A program made the translations under genes and the position numbers. A DNA stretch of 64,000 bases from positions 115,761,308 to 115,825,307 of the forward strand of contig CM036618.1 of the NCBI GenBank assembly GCA_020746105.1, in the 5' to 3' direction. The stretch's first letter is position 1. Each line of letters opens with the position of its first letter. This document shows positions 25,301 to 34,080 of the stretch, piece after piece. The notes under the pieces are model-generated. The model did not search any database, was not told where the DNA came from, and saw only the letters and a program-made list of their open reading frames with translations. The DNA comes from Trogon surrucura. Its lineage: Eukaryota; Chordata; Aves; Trogoniformes; Trogonidae.

Positions 25301-27296
25301 CCCCTTTTTACCCCTTTCCATATATATTTTTTTAAATTTATTTATTCTTCCCTTTGCAAAGGGAGATTCCGAATTTGTGGTCTGCGATCTATCACCCCTA
25401 CGAAAATATTTTCCACGTTTTTCATAAAACGTTCAAGATGTCTGAGCCTCGCCGCATCTGGCCCCCGCCGCCCCGTCCTGCCGGAGAGGAGTGCGGCCAT
25501 CCGAAACAAAAAAAAAAAACAAACCAAACAAACAAACAAACAAACCCCACAAAGACCCCTAAACGGAGATGGTGGTACCCACCCGTCTGCTCCACGAAGG
25601 TGCGGATGCCCAAAATGTTGGTGACGGAGTGAGCCGAGGGCCAGGAGCGGGGCAAGCTGACGTGGGCGGTGGCCATGGGGGCTCCAGGATGCCCTCCCAT
25701 CTTGGCGGCCGTCGAAGCCATGGGGCTGGGGTAGGGGTACTGGTAGATGTGGTTGTAGGGCAGGGCGGGCTGGGGGGGAGGCTGCTTGCCGCTGTCGTAG
25801 GGACCGGGCTGGGAGAGGCTGCCTATTTTGTTCCGCAGGATCCTGCTAATAGAGCTGACCGAGGGGACGTTGTACTTGTCGCAAACGCCATCGGCCAACA
25901 GCCGGTCGCGAATCTCCCAGGCGAAGATACCGGGGTCTCCTTGCTTGTAATCGCGGATGTGCTTCACCACGTTGGGGGTGGTGACCCTCGGTTTGCTCCC
26001 TCCGATAGCCCCGGGCAGGATGGAGCCGGTCTCGTTGTAGCGGGCGAGGATTTTACTGACGCAGCCGTGGGACACCCGGAGCTGGCGGCTGATGTCGCAG
26101 GGACGGATGCCGAGTTGCGCCAGCTCCACGATCCGCAGCCGGATGGCGTTGGGCAGCGGCCGCCCGTTCACGAAGACGCCGCCGAGCTGATTCACCTCCC
26201 CGTACGTGTGCTCTGAGCCGGCGGAGCCCCGTTACCGGACGGCACGGCGGAGGAGGGGAGGAGGGATGGCGAGAGAGGGAGCGGGATGCGCCGCCGTCAC
26301 CGAGTCCCGGTCCCCACCCGCGGACGGGGGGGCTGTCCGGCCGGCCGGCGTCGGGGAGGTAAGAGGAGGTGGGATGGTGATGGGGCTGCAGTGGGGAGGG
26401 GGAAAAGCTGGGGAGGGGGCAACAAGGAGGAGGGGGGGAAGGAAAAACGGGGTGAGAGGAGAAATGGGGGAAGAAAATGGAGAGGGGGGAAAATAGGGAG
26501 AGGAGGGGGAAAAGGGAGAGGGGGGGGAGAAAAAGGAAAGGGGACAAAAAGGGAGAGGGGGCAAAAAGGGAGAGGAAGGGCAAGAAGGGAGAAGGGGGAG
26601 AAAGGGAGAGGGAGAAAAAAAGAAATAGAGACGGAAATTGGGAAAAGAAAAAAGGAAAGGAAAAAGAGGGAAAGGGAATGAGGAAAAGGGAAGAGAGGGG
26701 GGGAAAAGAGGAAAAGGAAAAGAAAATGAGATCGAGAGTGACAGGGGAAAAGAGAGAGAAAGCAGAAAGGCCTTAAAGGAGAAAGTCAGGGAGAAAAAAA
26801 AAAAGAGACAAAGAAGAAATAAAGACAGGGTGAAAAGGAGGGGGGGGGGGAAGAGAACAAGGAGAGGAAAACAAAGACAGAAAAAAAAAGAGATGGGAAA
26901 AATGACAGGAAAAGGGAGGGGGGAAAAGACATAAAAAGGAGAGGACAAAACCGACAAAATAAAAAGGGGGGGGGGGGGGAGGAAGAAAGAAGAGAGGAAA
27001 AAAAGAAGAAACAACGAGAATGGGAGAAAGAACGGAAAGAAGAGAGCAGAATGACAGAGCAGGAAGGGAGAGAGAAGGCAGCAGGGAGCCGAGGTCCTGC
27101 CCCGCCGGGCACGTCGTACCGGACCCCCGCCCGCCGCCACGACGACCCGGGAGGGGTCTCACCGTCGACCGGGCGGAGGCGACGGGGCCGGGACCGGCGG
27201 AGGGGGGCCCGGCCTGGTACTCTCCTCTACCCACCACCCCCGTCCCCCGAGATCCGCGGAGCCCGTCCCGGAGCCCTCCCCGCGGCTCTTACCCAT
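22209..27296 (-). CDS. PAX1: PAX1, paired-box transcription factor (five coding exons, last one tentative)
   Basis: PAX1 is a nuclear DNA-binding factor of the PAX1/PAX9 class, needed in sclerotome, vertebral column and pharyngeal pouch/thymus development. Coding segments, minus strand: 27293-27296, 25583-26212, 24506-24648, 24101-24320 and, tentatively, 22209-22309. Reading phases agree at every junction and all introns are GT-AG. The protein would have 365 residues: paired domain about 4-132, octapeptide HSVTNILG at 196-203, no homeodomain, as expected for this class. PAX1 rather than PAX9 is shown by [11 protein letters not shown] in the paired domain and [12 protein letters not shown] after it. 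The gene is divergent from NKX2-2, as in other vertebrates. The start is the ATG giving M-E-H-T-Y-G-E, against MEQTYGE in mammals. Confidence 0.93.
22310..24100 (-). other. PAX1 intron 4 (if exon 5 is correct), with an open read-through tail
   Basis: The frame of exon 4 stays open past its GTGAGC donor for 99 codons, to TAG at 23799-23801, so intron retention would give a longer PAX1 C-terminus. Further in are pyrimidine-rich stretches (22455-22560, 23010-23110), a C/A-rich G-poor stretch (22805-22900) and an A run at 23324-23341. Bases 23390-23610 have many ATTA/TAAT cores and look like a constrained noncoding element. A plus-strand TATAAAAG lies near 23873, just before GC-rich DNA. Confidence 0.45.
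24101..24320 (-). CDS. PAX1: PAX1 exon 4
   Basis: The acceptor CCTTGTCCCCAG precedes [18 protein letters not shown], and the exon ends in FKQPGRE plus one base at donor GTGAGC. It encodes residues 260-332 and the first base of 333. [15 protein letters not shown] and [10 protein letters not shown] match the conserved C-terminal transactivation region of PAX1. The exon opens with a run of eight C directly after the acceptor, which is prone to length change. Confidence 0.92.
24506..24648 (-). CDS. PAX1: PAX1 exon 3
   Basis: The acceptor CTCTCCTCCCCAG precedes the split Gly codon, and the donor GTAACT follows CCGCAG. It encodes residues 212-259, including [17 protein letters not shown] and VNRTAFP, both characteristic of PAX1 just after the octapeptide exon. 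Phases agree with exons 2 and 4. Confidence 0.94.
24649..25582 (-). other. PAX1 intron 2
   Basis: A 934-base intron. Its 5' part, right after exon 2, holds an AAAC-type microsatellite (25507-25552). Bases 24990-25110 are A+T-rich with several ATTA-like cores and could be a conserved element. G and C homopolymer runs occur at 24797-24807 and 24848-24860. Confidence 0.85.
25507..25552. repeat. AAAC microsatellite in PAX1 intron 2
   Basis: A run of A followed by tandem CAAA units. It starts about 30 bases from the exon 2 donor, close enough that length changes might affect splicing. Confidence 0.85.
25583..26212 (-). CDS. PAX1: PAX1 exon 2 (paired box and octapeptide)
   Basis: It encodes residues 2 (split) to 212 (split). 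The paired domain runs from [19 protein letters not shown] through the PAI subdomain helix-turn-helix ([21 protein letters not shown]), the linker (GAIGGSKPR) and the RED subdomain ([27 protein letters not shown]). The octapeptide HSVTNILG, which recruits Groucho/TLE, follows. The acceptor is GCCGGCTCAG before AGCACACG. The donor is ACGG followed by GTGGGT. The first in-frame GTG codes for Val8 and is not the start. Confidence 0.98.
26380..27075 (+). repeat. Purine-rich tract filling PAX1 intron 1
   Basis: About 700 bases on the plus strand are almost pure A and G, with only scattered C/T. G-runs of 6-13 alternate with A-rich stretches. Around 26535-26590 a 17-bp unit (AAAAAGGGAGAGGGGGC-like) is repeated. 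Open frames in it (poly-Lys/Arg/Glu one way, poly-Phe/Leu/Pro the other) are artefacts. In the PAX1 transcript the tract is polypyrimidine. Confidence 0.92.
27293..27296 (-). CDS. PAX1: PAX1 exon 1 coding part (ATG plus one base)
   Basis: The minus strand reads GCG-ATGG then GTAAGAG, a near-consensus donor. ATGG joined to exon 2 gives Met-Glu-His-Thr-Tyr-Gly-Glu, matching the known PAX1 start. The same frame is open upstream for about 80 codons to a TGA at 27534-27536 but has no ATG, so the AUG start here is well supported. The exon's 5' UTR extends upstream into the CpG-rich region. Confidence 0.88.
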
Positions 27297-28260
27297 CGCC
27301 CTGCGCAGGGGGAGCTCCGTTCTTGCCGGGGCTGTGAGGGCACAGCCCGCCCGCCGCTCCGCAACCCCGGCCCCGGTGCCGGCAGCCGCCGGGCCGGCAC
27401 AGAGGACCCGGGGAGAAGCGGAGGGCGGGCCGGCTCGGGCGAGGAGGGTGTCCTGAGGGCGGCGAGGCCGGTTCCCCGGTTTCGCGGGGAGCCCCCGGCC
27501 GCTACTTGGGATCAATTTGACGTGGGAAACACGTCAATCTCGGCCGTCACAGCTGAGGGGCCGCCCATTGGCTCCCGAGCCGCTGTTCAATGGCCGCGGC
27601 CGCCGCCGAGAAGAGGGGGTGGATGAGGGAAAAGAAGTGGGGGGGGAACATACACACACACGGCGCCCTCAGCCCGCCCCCAGGGCCGTCCCCACCGGGC
27701 GGTCTCCCCCTCAACCCTCGGGCCGCGGGAGGGCGGGGAGGGGTCCATCGGGGGGCTGGGAGGTCGCTTCTCCTTCAAAGAGACCAGGTGTGTGTGTCCC
27801 CTCTCCGGCCCCCTCCCCGCGATCGTTCCCACGCGGGACGCAGCACCTGCCCCTCCTCCAGCCCCGACGGCAGCCGAGGGGACGCGACCCACGAGTGGGG
27901 ACATCGCCAGGGAATCCAGGGAGCCGGGGGGACATGCTTTCGGGGGGAGCCGCCGAGGCCGAAATCCTTCCCACCCCCCTTCCCCCTGCCTGGATTCCCC
28001 TTCGAACTTGCCCATCCGGCAGCGAAATCTGCTGCTTTTTTTTTTTTTTTTTTTTTTCTTCTTTACCCGAATAGTAACAACGCCCGAAAACGGCCTCGTC
28101 AAACGTGGATGAGGCGAGTGTTTGAGGGATTTTTGTGGATTCCCCCCACCTCCCGTCAAGAAAGGTCGATGGGAAAGTCGTGAGTGTTTCTCCGCGAAGT
28201 ACTGAAGGGGCGAGGAGGGTGGAGAGGGGGAGACCCCCTCGCAACCAACCGCGGACATCG
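27297..28260 (-). promoter_or_regulatory. PAX1 5' UTR and CpG-rich promoter region
   Basis: The region is GC- and CpG-rich. It contains a CRE-type inverted repeat (27517-27537), an inverted CCAAT box (CCCATTGGC near 27564) and a 22-T run (28036-28057). No convincing TATA box is seen, which fits a CpG-island promoter with dispersed starts. The transcription start cannot be fixed from sequence. Confidence 0.6.
27517..27537. promoter_or_regulatory. CRE-type inverted repeat near the PAX1 start
   Basis: TTGACGTG and CACGTCAA are exact inverted arms separated by five bases. Each arm contains a TGACG CREB/ATF half-site overlapping a CACGT E-box-like core. It lies about 220 bases upstream of the PAX1 ATG. 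Confidence 0.45.
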
Positions 28261-29040
28261 CCTTTGCAGCCGCATCGAAAACCCGCTCCAGCTCGGGTTT
28301 TAAATTAGATTGGGGGCGGGAGGAGAGGTCCCTTCCTCTCCCCCCACCCTCCCCACGAGTGGGGTTAAATCCCTGCGAAGCCGCCGGTGCGGCCGGAGCA
28401 TTGTCGGAGAAGCAAACAATAAAATTAGATAAGAGCGGATCGCTTAAAAAGCAGCTGAGAATCTCAGAAGGGTAGGAGCCCAGTCTTTGCCTCCTGACTC
28501 CCGACCCCTCCCCGGTTGCAGCCCCCGGAGGAGCACCGTGGCAATGAGTTTGCCGTTCTCAGCCCTCGGGAGGGCGGTTGCCGGGAGGCAATCGAAAAGA
28601 GGCGGAGGGAAGCGGGAGTCTTCCTCCCTGCTCCGATAATCCAACGGGATGATTTTTTCGGGGCTTGCAGAGGGGTCCTCACATACCCTTCTCCTCCTGC
28701 GGGGGAGGTCTTAGCGTGATGCGCATACCCTCGTGACCCATCGCAGCTCTGCTCCGTGGGGATGGGGTGATGAGCGGACGCTTTCCTTGGGTGTTTAAAT
28801 AATAATAATTAAAAAAGTAAATACACGCACCCCCCCAGAATAAGCACCCCCCTCGACCGTCCGCTGGGCACCTGCTGCGGGAGGCATCGGTGTGCGGCGT
28901 CCCGCCTCATCCCGGGGCTCTGCCTCCGCAGAGTTTGAGACAGAAAGTACAAGATTTTGGATTATCTGCGGGGGCTGCGCGGTTGCCTTGTACCGGTAGA
29001 AAGGGGTCAGACCCGGAGCGGGCGGGTGTGGGTGGAAATA
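28261..29040. other. Upstream flank of PAX1
   Basis: No gene seen. A possible regulatory patch at 28398-28434 has ATTGTC, AACAAT (28415-28420, SOX type) and AGATAAG (28427-28433, GATA type) within 40 bases. The rest is GC-rich. Confidence 0.45.
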
Positions 29041-29391
29041 GCGGGGAAGGAAAGGAAGAAGAAGAAGAAGAAAAAGAGAGAAAACGAAGAGGGAAAAAGA
29101 AGACGTAAACGAAGAAGGAAGAAAATAAAAAGAAAACGAAGGAAGAAAAGAAGGAGGAAAAGGAGGGAAATAAGAGTAAGAAGAAAACGAAGAAGGGAAA
29201 GAGGTAGTGAATGAAGAGAGAAAACGGAAGAAAAAAGAAAAGAAAAAAGAGAGAGAGAAAAGAAAAAGAAGAAAAATAGGAAAAAAGGGGAAAGAAAAAG
29301 AACAAGAAAAGAAAAGGAGAAAGAAAGGAAAAAGAGGAAGGTAAAAGAAAAGGGGAAAAGACAAAGAAAAAGAGTCGAAGACAGGGCTGGG
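29041..29391 (+). repeat. Second purine-rich tract upstream of PAX1
   Basis: About 350 bases are almost only A and G on the plus strand, dominated by GAAGAA and AAAAGA words. It is less G-rich than the intron 1 tract. Long Lys/Arg/Glu or Phe/Ser/Leu open frames here are artefacts. Confidence 0.9.
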
Positions 29392-29760
29392 GACGTTCTG
29401 CCCTCCTCTCCTTTGAGGGCAGGGCAAGGAGCACCCCCCTGAGATTCCCCCCCTCCGCCGGGCCCCTCCGACCCCTGGTGCTGCCAGCCCAACTCACCCA
29501 ACGAGCTGTAAAGCAATTAATAATATCCTCCCAAATGATCTTTGTGGTGCCTGGCACCCTCAAACCTTCTGGCCCCCACCCTCGTCCACCCCTGGACCTT
29601 GCTCCGAAATAGTTTTAATTTCTTTTTCCTCTCCAAAGCCGCGAGGAGCAGCTTCCGGGAGCTGCCCCTTTGCCTCCGCAAGCACTTTGCTCCTCTGCTC
29701 AGAAGAAGAAAAATTTTTTTTTTTTTAATTAATATTTTCTTGCTACTGCGGTGATGGAAA

Positions 29761-30340
29761 GCTTGGGAAAAAAATAAATCACCTTATTTCAACCATATTT
29801 GTAAAAGATTATAGACATTTGCGTGTATTTTCCTGCCTTCCAAGGAGACAAGCTTCACGTGAGAGATGCACGTCTCTTCGTTGTTAGTTTTGTTGAATAA
29901 AGATACCTATCAGCAGTGGCACAGGTAGCTCTGACGGCTTTATTTTTAAAAAAAATTTAAATAAAAGTACCAAGAATATGTGTCAGCTGTCAAGTAATGC
30001 AGCTAAAGGTAGTTTTTCCCCATTATTTGTTCTATACTCATTAATGATTCAGAAACGCCACGTCTCTTAGAGCGGGTATTTAGTTTAGTCGTAGTTATGA
30101 AGCTCATTTTCTGTCACAATCAATCAAAATTGGAAAAATCCTTGTTGTAACGAGTTCCAAACGAGCGGCCATTTGGAAAAGGCACGCTGCAGAGCGTAAC
30201 GTTTCTCCCTTGCAAGACAGAGTGCAATATTATCTGGGTGTCTGTACGCATGCTTTTTTTGTGTCAAAAGGATTCTAAAATTACTCCTGACAATTTCTTT
30301 TTCTGAAGCATTTTGACAGTGGCTAAATATAGAGTCAGAC
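29761..30340. promoter_or_regulatory. Candidate PAX1 upstream element with TALE-type motifs
   Basis: The block is balanced in composition and non-repetitive. TGTCAGCTGTCA (29981-29992) is one base from the TGIF/PKNOX palindrome. CAATCAATCA (30117-30126) is a PBX-type site on the other strand. An AATGATTC-type homeodomain site lies near 30041. About 2.5-3 kb upstream of the PAX1 start. Function is inferred. Confidence 0.3.
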
Positions 30341-33300
30341 AACCCCGCTGTCATAACAAAAACGCTCCCTGTTTGCTGCAGAAAAGGCTTTGGGAGTTCA
30401 AAGAAAAATAAAACCATTCTTCAAAGCTTAATGTGCTGTCTGAGCCATTTTGTTTAATCATATATTTCTGTTTGGTAAAGGCCACAGGTTGAGTAATTAA
30501 CAATAACTCGGTTTCATTTGTCAAAAGCAATTTAGCTGAATAAAATATATTCCACCACAAGCCAGCAGGCCCCTCAGTTCCACATGGAGTGAAAAAAAAA
30601 ACCCAACCCAACAATACCCCTGGATTTGTAGGTTTGAATTTTTTTTTCCCTAAAGACTGAATTTTGATCACAACGCTAGTCAGGTTTTTTTAAAGTGAAA
30701 ATTATATCGGGATCCTGGATTCTTAATAAAGTCTGTTCAGTTCTTGTGTAAAATGTTCTGATCTGAGGACAACACAGATTTAATATTTAGAAGTATTGCC
30801 TTTGCTTAAATAAACAGCAGTGTATATATCCTACCTTTCTTTTCACTGACACTATCATGATTTTCTCCTCCTTTTCTGCCTGTAGATCATTTCAAATTAC
30901 TTGTAAGTCACTGCAGATGGATTCAAAAATCTCTTTTCATGCCCCAAGAAGCGTGTATGCAGTGGGAGGGATTTTTTATTTTTAGCTACAGTCTGAATCT
31001 GCCCTTCTCCCATCAACTGTAGAGCTGCACAGTTGCAGTCCCTCACCTTTGCCTATTAGACACTGAAATTTTAAGAACACAAAGCCATTTGAGAGCAGTA
31101 TGTAGTGACTCTCCACGTCAGCGACACGCAGAGGTCTGGCTGGAGGGGAGGTCTGCTGCCTGCCCGGGTTGGGGACCAGTAGACAGGAACGGCTTCACTA
31201 AATGCCAGGGTCTGTATCGGAATTTGTCTCGGCTGTCCAGGGACGGACTGTGGAGGTCTCCCTTGGGGAAACACCATCGCAGCGTTGCAGCTCCAGGCTG
31301 TCTCCCCAGCTTGGGGAGGACAAAAGCCTGCACTCATACTTTAAAAAGCAGGTAGGAACCCCTAATCCTGCACAGAACAACACCGCCCTCCCCACACTCG
31401 TGCTGCTGGCCTCAGGAACAAAGATTACCCAGAGCAGCAGCTGAGCACATTTTTTTTTTCTTTTTATTTGGGGGGAGTCCTCGGGGGTATGTGGCAGCCC
31501 CTGCCCCACTTCCACAGATGGGAAATGAGGTCTTGGCCCTACAAGCCAGGCTGGCTGCAGGCCAGGAGGCAGATACCTGCATCATTTTTCTGTTAGGCAG
31601 CCTTCATGGTTGAACCAAGAGCTGAGCGTGTCACACAGCTTTTCAGTTCCTTCGCTTTGCCAAGCCTATTGCAAAAAAAAAGACAACTTTCAGCTTCCTC
31701 ATTCAGGTCTTTTTCTTTTCTCTCCAACAGCAAAGATGTGGCCTGTGTGGCCTCCTCCTGCACTCTTCCCAGAGGGAGAGCAAACAGCCATCCCTCTCCT
31801 GCAAACGCTCGCTGAGAACCCACAGTCATCATGACTCTGGTGGGAGCTGGAGGTGCCGTGAGAGATGATCAGCACCTTCTCAGACAAAGTCCTGCCTGGC
31901 CCCTGTCTCTCCATTTGCTTCTGTGAATATTTCTTCCGTCCTGCAGCATGCTGAAAGAGAAACATTTAAAAAATAAATAAATAATCCCCAAATATTTTCC
32001 TTCAGATTAAACTTTTGCTTAACATCAAGCCCATATGGAAGCCTTTCCCCAAGCGCAAATCTCTGCAAGATCAGCTTATTAGCTTGTGCCCGACTTTACA
32101 AAGAGAACGCCGCACGCGCTTGCCAGCAGAAGAGTTGCAGGGCTGCCGAACCTATCCCTTTGGGTTTTTTCCTTGTTGAAACGGTTTTCTTGTGACCATA
32201 ATGAAGCGGGAAGGCCGCACATGCTTGGCAAAGAGGCGGATGGAAAGTGGTGCTGGTGGAAAGAAAAAAAACTAAACAAAAAAACCCACACCATGTGGGC
32301 TGGAACAGCATCAGGTCGGCTTGCTGTGTTTGGCGCAGGCAGGAGAGCGGCAGCATGCAGAGAGCCCCCTGGGGAAGAGCTGGGAATCTCCTCTGCATGG
32401 AAAATATTTTGGATGAGATTTGGGTACCTTTACTCCCACTTAAGTCAGGCTTTATGGGAAGGATCCATCCGGCGTATCACTCCTTGCCGGCTCATGGGGA
32501 CAGTCCTCCATTCCCCGTTTGTGTGGGATCTTCTCATCCTTAGGAAGTCCTGGAGAAGGACCAGGGGGAGGAAACAAGGAGGGGATGCACATCAGGGTCT
32601 GAGTCAATGGGTCAAAAGAAAGGCAGAATAAATAATATGCTCAGATCTTACAAAGAAAACAACCTGCCTTTCTGATAGGGCAAAAAAAGGTCTCGTGCAC
32701 TTTGCTCGGTGCCTGCCTTGGCATCAAGGAGGCAACAGATTAAATTTTAGAGGGCCAGGCTATGAGCACAAGGGGTCTTCTGCAGTTTTTTTATGAGCTG
32801 GTGCCACACTTCATAGCTCTTAACAATGGAGCGGTATGAGGTATGCACTTGGTGCATTGTTCCAGCAAGCCGAGAGCTATGTCTCGCGGTGTTGCACCAA
32901 AGCATCTCGCAGAGTTCAGAGCCATTTAGTGGCAGGTAAACTCCTTTCAAGGATCATTTCACAGCAGAAACTCGCCTCGATATGAAAACTCACTGAGGTA
33001 GCCAGGTGAGAGCGAGGTGAGCAGCAGAGAACATTATAACCACCATAAAGACCCTGAAAAATCATCACAAAACTGTTTATTTCTCCCTGTGTGTGGCACC
33101 AGGCATATAAAATGGGATTTACAGCATGCAAAGCTGTGAAGAGCTGCCTTGTCCATTCTAGTCAGGTCCTTCAGCCCTGAAGAACCTCTCCAGGGACACA
33201 CCCTTCACTTCTCATTCCCGTCTGCACGAGCTGGCAGCATGCTCCTCGCACAAGGCCCTTAAAATTAAAGGTGAGTGGGAGATAAAAAAAGAATACTTTA

Positions 33301-33957
33301 TCGTCATTTGAAATTAGATCTTGTGTGAGACTTGTCACAGCAAGTCAGATTAAAGATGTATAACACCCTGTACCCAGAAATGGGCATTAAAAAATACCTT
33401 TCCTTGCTTTATATCCTCCCAAGCAAACTCCAGAATAGAAGGACTTGTTATTTTTTTTAAAATTTTTTTGCATTGTGCGCTGATGGGTTTAACCTACTGA
33501 AATTTTTCTAATTCCATGAGCATCAGTGGGGAGCTGGGAGGTGAAAATCCCAAGGGAATTCAGCATGGCTGTGGCAGAGCAGGGATTCCCTTTCAGCCCA
33601 AAATCCTTGTGGACGGACGGGGCCAGTAATTCAGGATATAAGTGTGAATGAAACAATGTACGAGAGAAATGGAAGTACAATTTGTAAAGGCTGCACACAA
33701 ACAATGCTTCCTGCTATTAATTCAAAGGCACCAATAGCTGAGTGCTCTCAGGGCACAGTATCTATTCTGTTTCCCATTTGTACGCTAGAATTGTGGTAGA
33801 TGTCAGGAGAATTTAATACACATGATGTAGGCATATGAATAAGCTGGATCCTTTTCTGGGAACAAGTATTCATAAGTCTCCATATGGTTCCACATCTACA
33901 AAGACATGGGTATTTATTTCATGAGATCTGGACTCCATTTCAGGCAAGAAAAAAAAA

Positions 33958-34080
33958 ATCCCACTAAAGCCAATGGGGAATCTTTCTGTTCACGTCAATG
34001 GATCACAGAGCCCCAATTCAGGAATGCACTTAAAACACATGCTTAACTTTAAAGCCAGGCTTAAGTCTCACTCAAAGCCC
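33958..34080. mobile_element. Ancient L3/CR1-like 3' fossil
   Basis: It contains the words AAAGCCAATGGGGAATC, CACGTCAATGG and CCCCAATTCAGGAATGCACTT followed by ACATGCTTAACTTTAA. These resemble the 3' region of old L3/CR1-type elements common in amniotes. Strongly diverged. Recognised from memory of the consensus wording. Confidence 0.45.

Noticed and set aside
26232..27140. 300-codon minus-strand open frame rich in Phe, Leu, Ser and Pro
   Set aside because: It is the pyrimidine strand of the purine tract in PAX1 intron 1. Pure composition, no start or domain signal.
27159..27515. 118-codon frame over PAX1 exon 1 taken as a protein with its own start
   Set aside because: Its first codon is TTG, not ATG, and it runs through the exon 1 donor. 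Only the ATG at 27294-27296 and the next base are used.
28795..29563. 200-codon open frames over the second purine tract
   Set aside because: Same composition artefact, with overlapping frames on both strands.
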